Shown in pieces: positions 32,741-44,254 of a DNA stretch of 64,000 nt. Both the position numbers and the translations under genes were made by a program. Location of the stretch: the NCBI GenBank assembly GCA_964019425.1, contig OZ025817.1:806001-870000 (forward strand), given 5' to 3'. The DNA is from Flectonema sp. DT1601. Its lineage: Eukaryota; Euglenozoa; Diplonemea; Diplonemida; Diplonemidae. The notes below the pieces were generated by a model, which saw only the letters and a list, made by a program, of their open reading frames with translations, made no database searches and was not told where the DNA came from. Every line of letters begins with the position of its first letter. Positions within the stretch are counted from its first letter, which is position 1.

Positions 32741-34552
32741 TTGATATACAACAACAACATGATAAAACGACGAAGACTTTACAGCAAGCACGTTAAGAGA
32801 GCTGTCAGAGAAAGTGTTAACGATCTCACTAAAAGAAAAAAAAAAAAAATGTGAAGAAAAGAGAATGCTGTAATGGTTGCGGCATTGTAAAATTAGATTT
32901 ATCCTCACACATCAAAAGAAGTACGAAATGTTACCTTCGTCCTCATAAATAAACTTTTAGTCTTATTATCGAAGCGTTATACTTTTTGTTTTTTATAACA
33001 AAAGTGTATTACGGAACCACAAAAGCTATAATGGGAACTATTTTTTAAACATAAACTTTTGACGTTTAAGTGTATGTTGTAAGGATCGGCATGGGATGCT
33101 CAATTTGATGGTGCGCTCCTCGAAGTACCAGAATCGAAAAGTGTCTTCTGATCAATAAAAACAAACTATACATTTCCCTGTTTTTTTCTTTTTTCCAAAA
33201 CAGACCTCTTCTTTAATTAATAACCGCAGGTATGTTTTTCGGTTAATACCCGAATAATCTTCATTGATACTGGGGTTGTTGGTGTTTTTCACATTATCAA
33301 GGTTTTACCCCCACCCACGGGGTGATATGACAAAAAATATAGTTATCTCTTTTTATTTTATATTTTTTCTTTTTATTTTCTCATTTTTCTAAAGGTAATT
33401 TTCTTTGATTAACAACTACAAAATATTTTTTCAAGTCAAGTACTTGATATTAATTTTGTTTTCTTTAATACCTAAAGTTGTTACTGTTTTTACATTATCA
33501 AAGTTTCACCCCACCCACGGGGTGATATCCTCTGAACTTAGGAATGCAGTATCAAATTACCCTCCCGCTTTTCTTATCGTATCAAATTTCCCCCCACGGG
33601 CTACAGGGCATGGGCGCTCAACCTGTAGAACGTGGCCTCAGAATCCCCATATTCGACAGCACGTATGGAATTATTTATCAATACTAGCTGTTGATGTCCT
33701 TATATTGCAACCAGGTTTGGCCGAACCCTGTTCTCATTTTAGCCAGTTTCAAGTTGCTTTCCATTTAAATATTAGTATCGAGTTTCACCCCCTCCTTAAT
33801 CTTGGTGTTTTTTTACATCATCAAGGTTTCGCCCCTTCCCCCGTTGAGCCTCATTTTTGTTTTTATTATGTTTTTAAGAATTTAATTCGTGATTACGTCG
33901 GTTCTCCATGGTAGACCTGACCGAATAAAGAAAAAAAAAATAAAAAAAAGAAAAGAAAAGAAAAGAAAATAACGGAACTGATTATTATAATTTACCAAAA
34001 AATGTTTTGACAGATGCACGGCTTTTGTCTATTAGTCTTTTTTTAAAATATTAATTCGTGCTTAAAAACAAAACAATCAGAGTTGTACAAACTCGGTAAG
34101 TCTGTGATTAACGTGTGCTTTTTTTTCTTCTTTTTTTTTTATAAATGCTATTTCTTTTTTTGCTAAACAGTTAAAAAAAAATAATTATTGTGATAGAAGG
34201 TACTGTTTGTGAATATAAATATTGGGGACCCTCAGAAGACCGATACTCGGTGGTCTGATGGACTTGCTAACTAATTCCCGTCTGTTATGTTAGCATCACT
34301 CAGTAGATGAAAATAATCAAAAAAGAAAATTCTCTCAGTGGCGGGTTGGCGATGCGAGCTATTGTGAATGCTAATGATCTGGGGGACTGATAGCTAACAA
34401 GAAGAATCTGATGGAGATGTTACAACTAAATACAAAGAAAAAATAAAATGAAAATTATATCCCCGACGCTTTGGTGAGAACCAGTATACTTGTTTATAAT
34501 AATTTCCTGTTTTTTTTTCCTTTTGTTTTCCCAAGTTAACTCAACCTTCACA
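32741..34552. other. Intergenic region with dispersed repeat fragments
   Basis: A motif around (T/A)TTATCAA(A/G)G(T/G)TT(T/C)(A/C)CCCC occurs near 33,290-33,320, 33,490-33,520 and 33,810-33,830. The stretch 33,412-33,525 (AACTACAAA...TGATATTAATTTT...TTGTTACTGTTTTTACATT) recurs at 53,162-53,262. The 169-residue open frame 33,405-33,914 overlaps these repeats and I do not accept it. Confidence 0.6.
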
Positions 34553-35089
34553 ATGCCGCGTGCAGCCAGCAGCCTAACAGTGGCTACCTCTGAAACAGAC
34601 TTGCAGGTGGACACTATGTTCCGCGAGATGGAAAACGTTCTCGTCAGTAAAAATAAAAAAAGATTAAAACGAACAGCTGAACTCCAAGGCAAGGTGATCA
34701 AAAGAATAAGATGTCAATTAAGAGACGTATCTGAGGAGAGTGAAACAACGCAAAGTGAAGCACTCCAACGCCTGAAAGAAAGAATCAAAAGTTTGAAACT
34801 ATGTTCTGATGAATTGGCTAATGCTGAACGAAAGCTCTGTGATCACAATACAGAAGTAGGTAACTGTATTAAGGTTATTCGAAACTTACGTACTACACAA
34901 TCAGAGATATCTGCGAAATACACTGAACTCTGTGACAGATATCGTACTAAGAACATAGAGTCTCTTAGAACATTAAAACACTCTATTGAACGAGTCCTCC
35001 ATTCCTCTATTGATGATTTGGCGAAAACTTTCGAACCAACTCAACCGATGAGAAAAATGAAAGAATTCATCGACCGACTGGAAAGCTAA
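34553..35089 (+). CDS. Coiled-coil protein, hypothetical (178 aa)
   Basis: The frame is open from 34,490, but the better start is the ATG at 34,553, 17 nt after a pyrimidine tract ending in AG (34,535). The protein is charged and mostly helical, with heptad-like stretches (about residues 40-150: KNKKRLKRTAELQGKVIKR, LQRLKERIKSLKLCSDEL). There is no signal peptide, membrane segment or motif I recognise. A structural or chromosome-associated role is possible but not shown. Confidence 0.6.
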   Translation: MPRAASSLTVATSETDLQVDTMFREMENVLVSKNKKRLKRTAELQGKVIKRIRCQLRDVSEESETTQSEALQRLKERIKSLKLCSDELANAERKLCDHNTEVGNCIKVIRNLRTTQSEISAKYTELCDRYRTKNIESLRTLKHSIERVLHSSIDDLAKTFEPTQPMRKMKEFIDRLES

Positions 35090-35372
35090 TTCGAAGAAAG
35101 TTCAGACATTACCATCTACACGTTTCCACATATAGTGTGTTAAAACCCATCTCTCATGTTTATTATTTTATATTTTTTAAGATATTTGGTATTTTTTTTT
35201 TGTTATATTATAGTTTCACAACAGGAAAAGGGGAAAAAAAAAAAAAAAAAAAAACAAAGCAAATTCCGATTCAAGTTTGATAAGGGTGTCCATTCGAAAT
35301 TTTTTTTTTCCAATTTAACTAACAAATTAAAACATCGTTTTTTTTTTCAGTTTTCAAAAGGAGTCGTAAACA

Positions 35373-37634
35373 ATGGGATTCATGCAAATGATTTATGAAC
35401 TGTTTCGCTCTGATCTCGACACAAAAGTTGATGAAAATAGAAAAAAAACACTTGTAGTGTGTGGTATCGGCAGCATGTTCTACAGTGGTGTCATGTGGTT
35501 TGAACACCCTCAATTTACAATGATATACCAATATGCTAACTGTACTGTGGTTTTTATACAGATTCTAGCTTTGATAAAATGGTACATCACGAAAAGTCTT
35601 CGAGACTATGAGGTTTCTATACTATTAATTTCATACACAATCTTAATGTTATCAGTCGATATTACACTGGCAGCTGAATGGAGGCACAGAGTATGGCCCT
35701 TGCTGGCTGTTCATCTTGACATCTGTTTGATATGTTCAGCACCGAGATACACTGCGACTACAATCATATCAATATTAGTTATTTATGTCTCTGTCGATAC
35801 GATAGAGGGAATCACTAGATTTGGTCTTTATGACATTACTGGAGGAGAAAAGATGAAACTTATAAAGCAATGCATCAACGTAACTCAACAAGAATTGAAT
35901 ATGTCTCCCTGTCCACTTGACATCAGTATCGCAGGAGGACCTTCCGCGGCGTATCTAACTGTTGTGTTGTTTGATTATTTTGTGACAAAGAGATTTGCTA
36001 CGGATTTGGAAGATGAGAAACGGAAATTGGGGGCGAGTATTTCTCTTGCGGAAACGATTGCAGCTGCTTTGGTTAGGTTTGACTTGGATGAGGCAGAGTA
36101 TTGTCTGGAGGCTAGTGAAACTGAATTATCGGAAATACTTCGAAAACTATTGCACAACCTCCACGAATACCGACCTTACCTTCCGGACTCTCTCTTTGAA
36201 CTGAATGATGATTTCTCGGTAACCTGCAGAGCCAAGCCACCTGCTGATTTTGCTGCTGTACTTTTCACTGATTTGAAATCCTCAACAGCAATATGGGAAG
36301 CCTCTCCTGACGCAATGAAAAAAGCATTGAAGATTCATAACAAAATAATAAGAAAATGTATAAACGAAATGAGGGGATACGAAGTAAAAACAATTGGAGA
36401 TTCATTCATGGTTGCATTTGAAATGTTTTCCGACGCAGTTTCGTTTGCAATGATTGTTCAAGAAAGACTTACCACTACAGTATGGCCTTCTAATTTAGTA
36501 CTACCAGATATATTCGAAGCAAACGGATGGAATGGACTAACTGTTCGTATTGGTCTTCACTACGGTGAGGTAGAAGCAGAATTCAATACTTTAAACGGTC
36601 GTACTGACTATTTTGGACGAACAGTAAACAGAGCGGCGAGACTTGAAGGAGCCTGCATACCAGGAGGTGTCGCAGTAGACTCATCCTTCGCGTCTCAGTT
36701 AGACGTCTTCTCGGGTTGGGGTACAACTGGCATATCTGAGAAGTTAAAAGGTATCGATGATAATCCTGTAGCTATTACAGTCTTACTACAAGACCATCAG
36801 CTTAAGCAGAATAGAAAAGTTTCAATTTCTGGAGAGTCATCACAAAGCACCTTTACTCGCCCATCAAGCTGCAGTGATACCTGCAGTGACGCTCCTGATT
36901 CAAAATTCAACTACAAACAGCTTGCGACTGTTTGTGTTGCTCGAATACGTATCAAGGCATCCGAATCAAACTTTCAGAGTCAAATTAACAATGCTTTAGG
37001 CAGGTCTATTGGCTGTTTGGAAAGAACAGAGGGATCAATTGTAAGTGTATTGTCGTCGTCAATAACTATTGGTTGGAATACTGCTAAGCCGTGTACTACT
37101 CATTTTCACAATAGTTTGAGATTTGTCTCTCTTATGTACGGAACCTTTTCCTTTATTAATGAAATTTCAATAGGACTGTCTTCTGGTCCTGTTCACTGCG
37201 GCAGAGTTGGTACCAAAGACCAGCGTTTTGTAACAGTTTTTGGTCATTGTGTCGATAATTGCGCCCTTCTTTGCCAAGGAAGTTCCGATCTGGGAGCCTT
37301 CGCTCTCTGTGCGAAATGTCCGCCATTCTCATTACTCAGACCAGTTGATCGTTGGGGAGGTACTGTGATATATCAACTTCAGGTTGGTAAACTCAGGGAG
37401 TACTTCGCTGCTCAAGCCAAGACATCTGAAGTCATAATTATTGAAGGCATTGAATGGGGGTGGAGTGAGCATTACACGGACGCATTTGACAAATTCGATT
37501 TTGAGCTCATTGAGGCCGAGAGAGACCCTGCTGACAATGTACTTTTGAGAGTTTCAAAAATGATTCGCGAAGGGACCTCTCTTAGAACGTCTATTGAAGT
37601 TGATGACTACGCAGCCAGGGATCTTACTTTGTAG
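35373..37634 (+). CDS. Membrane adenylyl cyclase with one active-type and one degenerate cyclase domain
   Basis: The 753-residue protein has several membrane segments in residues about 25-210. A linker with LRKLLHNLHEYRPYLPDSLF leads into a class III nucleotide cyclase domain (about 290-475). FTDLKSS and IGDSFMVAFE hold the two metal Asp residues, YEVKT the purine-specifying Lys, and TVNRAARLE the transition-state Asn and Arg, so adenylyl cyclase activity is expected. A second, diverged cyclase fold (about 515-690, YKQLATVCVARI to FVTVFGHCVDNCALL) lacks the metal-binding pattern and may be regulatory. The ATG follows TTTTTTTTTCAG by 22 nt. The layout, with no large extracellular domain, recalls protist cyclases; I recognise the YRPYLP linker from trypanosomatid homologues by memory only. 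Confidence 0.88.
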   Translation: MGFMQMIYELFRSDLDTKVDENRKKTLVVCGIGSMFYSGVMWFEHPQFTMIYQYANCTVVFIQILALIKWYITKSLRDYEVSILLISYTILMLSVDITLAAEWRHRVWPLLAVHLDICLICSAPRYTATTIISILVIYVSVDTIEGITRFGLYDITGGEKMKLIKQCINVTQQELNMSPCPLDISIAGGPSAAYLTVVLFDYFVTKRFATDLEDEKRKLGASISLAETIAAALVRFDLDEAEYCLEASETELSEILRKLLHNLHEYRPYLPDSLFELNDDFSVTCRAKPPADFAAVLFTDLKSSTAIWEASPDAMKKALKIHNKIIRKCINEMRGYEVKTIGDSFMVAFEMFSDAVSFAMIVQERLTTTVWPSNLVLPDIFEANGWNGLTVRIGLHYGEVEAEFNTLNGRTDYFGRTVNRAARLEGACIPGGVAVDSSFASQLDVFSGWGTTGISEKLKGIDDNPVAITVLLQDHQLKQNRKVSISGESSQSTFTRPSSCSDTCSDAPDSKFNYKQLATVCVARIRIKASESNFQSQINNALGRSIGCLERTEGSIVSVLSSSITIGWNTAKPCTTHFHNSLRFVSLMYGTFSFINEISIGLSSGPVHCGRVGTKDQRFVTVFGHCVDNCALLCQGSSDLGAFALCAKCPPFSLLRPVDRWGGTVIYQLQVGKLREYFAAQAKTSEVIIIEGIEWGWSEHYTDAFDKFDFELIEAERDPADNVLLRVSKMIREGTSLRTSIEVDDYAARDLTL

Positions 37635-39225
37635 CAATCCTATACATTAATTAATAATTGACTTAGTGGGTAAAAACGACAAAGTAGTTAAAAATGCTAC
37701 CAAATCCACTCGATCTTATCGACTATCTGTTTGACAGACCCATTTGAGAGTTTCTCGTGGTCAAGTCATGCAATCTTTGTTTATCATTCTTTTAGTGTGT
37801 GATTCTTTTATTGTCACCACTCACCGTAAGCAAAGTCTTTGGGATTAACTTTTAATTTGTTATTTGTTGTATAACAGCTGTTGGTTACCAACTGACCCCT
37901 ACTTGCATCTAATTACACGACAGCTGTCATTTCTGTCTTACGGAGTGGAAAGACCTCCGATGAAACTAAAAGACACTAATCCTTTTCGTTTTCCTGTGGA
38001 AAGAGTTATTCTTGTGGGGGGAAAAAAAAAAAACCTTCCAATTCTTTTTCTATGGGAAATTCTTTCCTCTTCGAGAATAATTCCAAATCGGGATAATTTT
38101 CTCTTCTCTCACAAAGTGGTATTAATACTGTTGATGCCATACCATTACAAACCTAATAAGATTGGTTCGTCTAATTGAACGTTACTGTTGCCCTCGTAGC
38201 TCTATTGGAGTTAACCCGATGCTCAGTACGCAATTTATCAGACTTCCTTATCTGTCTATCTATCCATCTGTGGGGTTTTCTTTTGCCGACCTGTTCCTCG
38301 GGTTCAGATACTCCACTTTGTCTTGTTGCTGTCTTACAATTCCTGATCTGGTAGTTAACTACCTACAGGGCGTTTTAAGGGTTCGTTATGTATTTTATCG
38401 TCCGAACTCTTCCTTTTTTCCCCTGCATCTTTTTTGTTGTACTGCAAAGCTAACAATGACATACTGTGTTCAGTATGCCCTGCCAGCCTAAGCTATGCAG
38501 TAAAACAGTTTTAAGATTGAATCTAATTACATTGATGTTGCGTCGCAGCTCTATTGGAGTTGACAATGCCTAGTACGCAATGTAATGGATTTTTTTCTTG
38601 TCTGTCATTCTATCTATTGAAAATTCCTCTCTTTTAATGTTATTGCGACTTGTTTTTTTTCTTTCTTTTTTACCCTTGTGACTGAAAACGTCTTTGAATT
38701 GACTGATCAAAGTCTTGGCTCTGAGATAGATGAAGACCGCAGCTAGACGAGGTATTCAATTGGAAGTTGCAGAAGCAGCTCACGGTAATCTTTGTGATTG
38801 AAGAAATAGGAGAATACTTATCGTGAATTGTAAGTTTTTTTTTTTTTTTTTTTTTTTTTTTCACAACAACCTTCAAGGGTAATTTCTTTATGAAAGAAAA
38901 ACTACTTTTATCTATTTTTTTAAAACCTCTTTTTTTTTTCCTTCGCTGAGAAAGTTTTTTTTTTTTTTTTCCTTCTTTCCTCTCCAAATGTCTTTAGGTA
39001 CTCTGCTAGTGCGGGTTACCTAGACTCCCTGCAGTCATCAGTTCTGGACCCGGTAACTGAGTTAACAATTTATTTTAATTATTTTTATTTTTTATCATTT
39101 ATTCGTTATGTTAGACAGGGGTGGAGGTGTCCTTTAGTTTGTTCTAAAAAATTAAATTGAATCTCTTCCGCTGAAGTTATTTCAGTGATCCCGCCTTTGG
39201 AAACGGTTACAGCGATGAATGTGTT
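37635..39225. other. Intergenic region with a short duplicated block
   Basis: CGTAGCTCTATTGGAGTTAA...GCTCAGTACGCAAT (about 38,196-38,233) is repeated at about 38,545-38,581. The open frames at 37,864-38,178 and 38,162-38,491 run through these repeats and show no protein family. Long T runs lie at 38,836-38,861 and 38,956-38,970. Confidence 0.5.
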
Positions 39226-39501
39226 CTGCAAGTGGAAATATTACTGTGGTGGAAAAAAAGCCGCCCTAATTTCCAAATCTGCAAAAACAAACTGCTCTAA
39301 TTTTTCCACCGTACTAATATTCTGCTCAGAATAGAATTTTTTCCAGCAACATTTCTTTCGCTGGTACACTTCCAGAACAAAAAAGCAACCCAATCTCTTT
39401 CCACTACCAAGTGGAAAAAACCGCACTACAATTTTCTCAAAAAAACCGCACTAATTTTTCCGCGCAGTAATTATTCACCGCAGTAATATTTCCACTCGCA
39501 G
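39226..39501. mobile_element. MITE copy 2 (276 bp, diverged, opposite orientation)
   Basis: The ends CTGCAAGTGGAAATATTACT and AGTAATATTTCCACTCGCAG match the MITE at 10,386-10,687 with a few changes, and the inside shows the same AAAACCGCACTA motif on the other strand. It has no ORF. Its ends are less perfect than those of copy 1, so it is older. Confidence 0.88.
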
Positions 39502-40816
39502 TATTCCAGCTAACGACTGATTGCTTATCAGGCTTAACAGGTAGTTTAGTTGAACCTTGTTTCCTGGAGTTTTTTTCTGATAAACAGAATTTAATAAATG
39601 AAAAAAAAAAAGTTCTGGTTGTGGGTTTCTAACGACATCTTTACAATTGGAGTTTTTTATTTTATTTTATAAACCCATTGTTTCGGTAGAAAAGAGAATT
39701 GTGTCAGCCTATTCCTTTATTAGGATTTTGTACCTGGTTGCGCACAAACAAAATAAAAGTGTGAGTAAGAAAGTAAAAAGTGAAGTTTGCCGATTTTTTT
39801 TTTTTTTTTGTCTGTTTACTTTACACCCTGAAATAGTGTTCTCTGTGATCCCTTTTTTCAGGCTTGTCAAAAACGGACAAGTTGCAAACGGGGGATCGGA
39901 TGAATCTCTGTTCAGCTGCTTCTCTGTTTGCGACTTGTCCTCTGTTGCAGAGGAGAGGACAGGGTCTGATTATGTGTATCGAGTCCTGTTGTCATGTTTT
40001 ATGTGATTAAAAATAAAATAAAATAAAAAAATATAAATAAACATCCGATAGCAATATCGAGTGAAAAACGAAAGTGATAAAAAACGAGTAAATAAACGAA
40101 CTACCATTCCCTGTGTACTAGTGTACTAGTGTACTAGTGTACTAGTGTACTAGTGTACTAGTGTACACTGAGGTGCAGATAATTTCTATCCCCACGCGTT
40201 AGTTGTCGTTGACTATATCTTACGTGGTTTGGGTTGGAACCCCACCTCTTGTATTCATATTGAACATATAACGATTATATCTACAACTTGCTCTCTCTCA
40301 TTTTTCCTTTTTAATTTTAAAAACAGCCGCTTGTACTGTTCCTGTTTTCGTTGTCTTTCGAGCGACAACTTTCGAGGAAACTTATACAATCTTTGCCTCC
40401 CTCACCTATTTCTTATTTTTATTTTTGTCAAATTACACTAATAATTCCCATTGTTGCACAGATGGTGGGACTCTTTCCCTCTCTTACTTTCTCTCTCACC
40501 CTCTCTCTGTCTCTGTCTCTGGAATTTTACTTTGTAAACCTTAGCTAATTCTCTCCCACCAGGTTTGATATTTAAATTGCATTATAATGTTACCTTCCGT
40601 TGGATGGTTTTTTTCTGTGAAGAGAATCTGATTTTTGGTGGAGAAATATTACAATCAGAAAAAACGTATTTTTGAATATTAAAAAAAAATACTACTTGAG
40701 AGGTTATCGAATGACTGATACCCCGTAAGCTTACCGTGATGGACAAGTGTTTAGGATTTTTTCAAAATAAATAATATTTTCTTTTTTTTTTCAAAATCAA
40801 GTGAACCAACACACAA
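39502..40816. other. Intergenic region with an 8-bp microsatellite
   Basis: Open frames at 39,647-40,006 and 40,229-40,548 are low-complexity and unsupported. A pyrimidine tract ending TTTTTTTTTTCAAAATCAAG at 40,801 sits 15 nt before the next gene's ATG. Confidence 0.5.
40118..40167. repeat. Microsatellite (TAGTGTAC)n
   Basis: About six perfect copies of the 8-mer GTGTACTA in tandem; the unit contains the near-palindrome GTACTAGTGTAC. Confidence 0.95.
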
Positions 40817-41413
40817 ATGTTTCGAATTGGATTGCTCACGAAATCGATCAGAAGTATTTCGGTAATAACAACTAACCATCCCGCATACAAATCATCTCCT
40901 AATGAAGTCTTTCACTGTGTACAGGCCAGATTGGAAGTCCAGAACGTCACCAAAGAAATAACAAAACTTATGATCTTCAGAGATCAGCAACTAAAGAGTG
41001 AGTTTCACGTTGCCAGATTAGCAGATGGAAAGTTCAAGGAAACTTATGCACATAGAATGAGGATAACTAGGGAGGTAATTTCGTATGTAGTCTTTTTAAC
41101 TGATTAACATGTCTGACGCCTTCTGTTCAGTCTTCGTCAATTGTGTCCTGGATGAGGGGAATGGTATCTAGTCTCTCCTCCTCCTCTATCAGTGAGGTGA
41201 TTTTGTGATTTCAGTTGTCTTTGCCTTAGCCCTGCCTCGTCCTGAAACAGGGATGATTACCCTTTGATAATAATAATAATAATAAAAAACAGATTAAGAA
41301 ATCGTAAAATACGTTTACTCGAATACATCAAACGTAACGAAGAGATCAACAGCGGACTACGAAAAGGTCAACAGCTACTGGAGGATGATGCTAAACAAGC
41401 AGCAGCTGCTTAA
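40817..41413 (+). CDS. Small two-exon protein, possibly mitochondrial (128 aa)
   Basis: Exon 1 is 40,817-41,082 and exon 2 is 41,293-41,413, joined in frame by a GTATGT donor and an ACAG acceptor. Without splicing the frame stops after a few codons of intron. The N-terminus MFRIGLLTKSIRSISVITT is basic and amphipathic, like a mitochondrial presequence. The rest is charged and helical (TKLMIFRDQQLKSEFHVAR, LRNRKIRLLEYIKRNEEI), in the style of small mitochondrial ribosomal or respiratory-chain subunits, but I cannot assign a family. A splice-acceptor-like tract ends 15 nt before the ATG. Confidence 0.6.
41083..41292 (+). other. Spliceosomal intron (210 nt)
   Basis: Donor GTATGTAG, acceptor AATAAAAAACAG. 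It contains stop codons in the upstream frame, and its removal joins two protein-like segments (REVIS + LRNRK). The length is larger than in the other two introns, so the exact ends are less certain. Confidence 0.6.
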
Positions 41414-41838
41414 GACCAACTCATAAATAAGATTGTTTCTTATAAGACATTCGTTACTTCAAAACTGAAGTATCATCCGACTACAACTCAATGATGTCAC
41501 AACTGACTTCTAATTTGTTGGAAAACATTTAATTCACAGCAGGACAGTACCTTGTGGTGGTACGTCTCTAGCTGCTGTCCTACATGGGCATAATTGATAA
41601 TGTGAGATCAGGGGCTTTATTGTCCTCCTCATCGAATTATTAAACAAAAGTGTTATTAAATTTGATAGGAATGTTCTGTTTTCTTAAAACACATTCCTCT
41701 CAACAGATACCAGCTGGTCAGCTGACTAGTTGACAGGGTGCTATGATGAGGGTCTACATGTGTGTTCCCGTCTGTCCGTTTAGTATCTTATTTCCACTCA
41801 ACAGCCTGACATAGGAACCCCCCCTTCTAATAATAATA

Positions 41839-43703
41839 ATGAAACACAGTGGTATCCGTGTCAGCCGTGTAACGTACCGTCGTTGGAAAGAGAACGTCGC
41901 AACACAACCACATCACTTGCACACAGCCGCAGCTGAAGGTATTGTTGACAACAGTAAGAGTTGTACAAGTGAGATTGTTAATTTCGATGATTCAAGAGAA
42001 GCCTATCGCAGTAAGACATCCATCGAACTACTTCGAGCAATTGCAGTATTTCGACTTTGTGGTGTGAGTACTCTCGTTAAGAGAAGTAACCAAATTCTTG
42101 ATGGAGCTTCCAAGGTAGTTGGAAGACAAGCTGTTGACTACGTCGTAAAGAAGACTTTCTTTGGACATTTCTGCGCTGGTGAAACCATTGAGGAAGTAGA
42201 ACCTGTCGTAGCACACTTAGGAGACTCTGGTGTCGGAGCCATTCTTGACTACGCTGCTGAGAATGACGTCCCTCAAGATGAGAGAATGAATAACACTCAG
42301 GGTCCTTCAATTGAACGACTCGATGACATCTTAGTATCGAGACAGAGAGCTGAAGTACACAGTGCACGTATTTATGATTACATGGGTGAACAGGAATGTG
42401 ACAGGAATTTAGAAACAGTTATCACTTGCATTAAACACACGGCAAGTATTCAAAAAAATCCATTTTGCGCTGTAAAATTAACAGCTCTGTGTAAGCCAGC
42501 ACTTCTTGAGAGAATGTCGGCTTTACTTATGGCAATTAGACGTTCATGGGTTGAGGGGTTTGCTGCGGAGCACATTATAAAAAGTACGCCCTTGGAAGAA
42601 TATCGTACCATCGTGAGCTCACCAAATATCAGAAAACCAATCAATCTCAAGCAGTGGAAGCAAGGTTTGGCAAGAATTTGTAAAGTTCCTGTCGAAGATG
42701 ATGACGCAGAGAAGATGTTCGTAGCCTTATCAAACAATAAAGGATACATTGATTACCTTGACTATACTCGTTTTGTTACCTTAGAAGCTCTTTCGTTTCA
42801 AAAGAACATGCACGGTACTGAAACCTGGGATCAACCAACGTCTATTTTACAGCCACTAACTCACAGTGGAGCCCTTCCGTTATTGACAGAAAAGGAAACT
42901 GAACTTCTTGACAATTTAGTGTCCAGAGTGAATGCCTTTGCGGATTGTGCCGTGGAGAATGACGTCGCTTGTATGATTGACGCTGAGCAAACATATCTAC
43001 AAGTTGCGATTGATCACTTTGTTATTTTATTGCAGAGAATTCATAACACACAGAAACCGATTATCTACAACACGTATCAGTGCTACTTGGACTACTCAAA
43101 GATTAGAGTTTTGAATGATTTGGAACGTTCTAAGAGAGAAGGATGGAAATTTGCTGGAAAGTTTGTTAGAGGTGCGTACATGATTCAAGAGCGTGAAATC
43201 GCACTGAAGAAGGGATACGCGTCTCCTATCAAACCTGACATTGAATCAACTCACGAGAACTTCAATGAGATTATGGACCTCATTCTTGACGAGGTCCCAA
43301 ACAGAAACAACATGGGTATTATGGTCGGATCTCACAATCAAGATTCGATTCGTCGTATTATTCAAAAAATGAAAACCAACAGCATCGACAAACAAGTTGG
43401 AGGTGTTTTCTTTGGTCAACTTCTTGGTATGGCTGACAACCTCACCTTTCCTTTAGGTCAGCACGGATATAATGTTTACAAGGTTTGTTTTTTATTAATA
43501 TTGTTATTTTCCCTCTCCTCGTTTAATTTATTTATAACAAAACACCAATACAGTATGTTCCATACGGTCCTGTACACGAAGTAATGCCTTATCTGATTAG
43601 ACGTGCGCAAGAAAACTCTGCCGTTGCTGATTTATCTACTCATGAAGCAAACTTATTGCAGGCTGAGTTGAGGAGACGGTTTACAGGAGCATCCCATGCT
43701 TGA
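41839..43703 (+). CDS. PRODH: Proline dehydrogenase (two exons, EF-hand-like insert)
   Basis: Exons 41,839-43,482 and 43,554-43,703 give 597 residues. The N-terminal part (FDDSREAYRSKTSIELLRAIAVFRLC, then VGAILDYAAENDV) and the catalytic barrel match mitochondrial PRODH of the animal type. The barrel has KFVRGAYMIQERE, VGSHNQDSI, FFGQLLGMADNLTF and the C-terminal KYVPYGPVHEVMPYLIRRAQEN, which hold the FAD- and proline-binding residues. Between them, residues about 250-320 (DDDAEKMFVALSNNKGYIDYLDYTRF) look like an EF-hand-type insert, as in vertebrate PRODH. The enzyme oxidises proline to pyrroline-5-carboxylate on the inner mitochondrial membrane. The YVPYG motif lies only in exon 2, so splicing is required. 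Confidence 0.93.
43483..43553 (+). other. Spliceosomal intron (71 nt) in PRODH
   Basis: Donor GTTTGTTTT, acceptor ACCAATACAG with a T-rich middle. Removing it joins GQHGYNVYK to YVPYGPVHEV exactly as in PRODH proteins. Confidence 0.9.
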
Positions 43704-44217
43704 TAAAAAAAAAAAAAAGATTAATGATAGTCTCTCTGTTTAGAACAGATGGGACTTCCGGGTAATAAATTAGTCTAACGCAGACATTCAACAAAGAGAG
43801 AGTCATCCATGTTAAGGATAAGACTGACTTCGGTTGAATTAAAAGAAACTGTTAAAAGGAAAGGGATAACTCAAGGAATCGACTTTGAGTTCTTCTTGCT
43901 TTCCTTTTCTCTTCTTTCTGTACTCGTTTTTTCGCGGTCATGGGTTCCTTTTTGAATAATAAGGAATGTAAAAAAAAAAATTATAAATAAATAAAATTTA
44001 ATAAATAAAAAAAAACAACAACAAAACGTATGTAGCTTATGTTCAACAAAACGTTTATAGCGAGAAAGTATTCGTGTTTCCTTCTTCCCCTCAATACTGA
44101 AGGCGAGTTTTTTTTTTTTTTTTTTTTTTTTTTTCATGCCTCGCTACTCTATCACTCTATCAATAGGGTGTCGGCTACGATGCCGATTATTACTTATTTC
44201 TGTCACTTGTCGTGAGG

Positions 44218-44254
<37 letters not shown>

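Noticed and set aside
33405-33914. 169-residue open frame
   Set aside because: It is built over dispersed repeats that recur at 53.2 kb and has no domain.
37864-38491. Two open frames of about 105 residues
   Set aside because: They cover a duplicated block and have no recognisable domain or start context.
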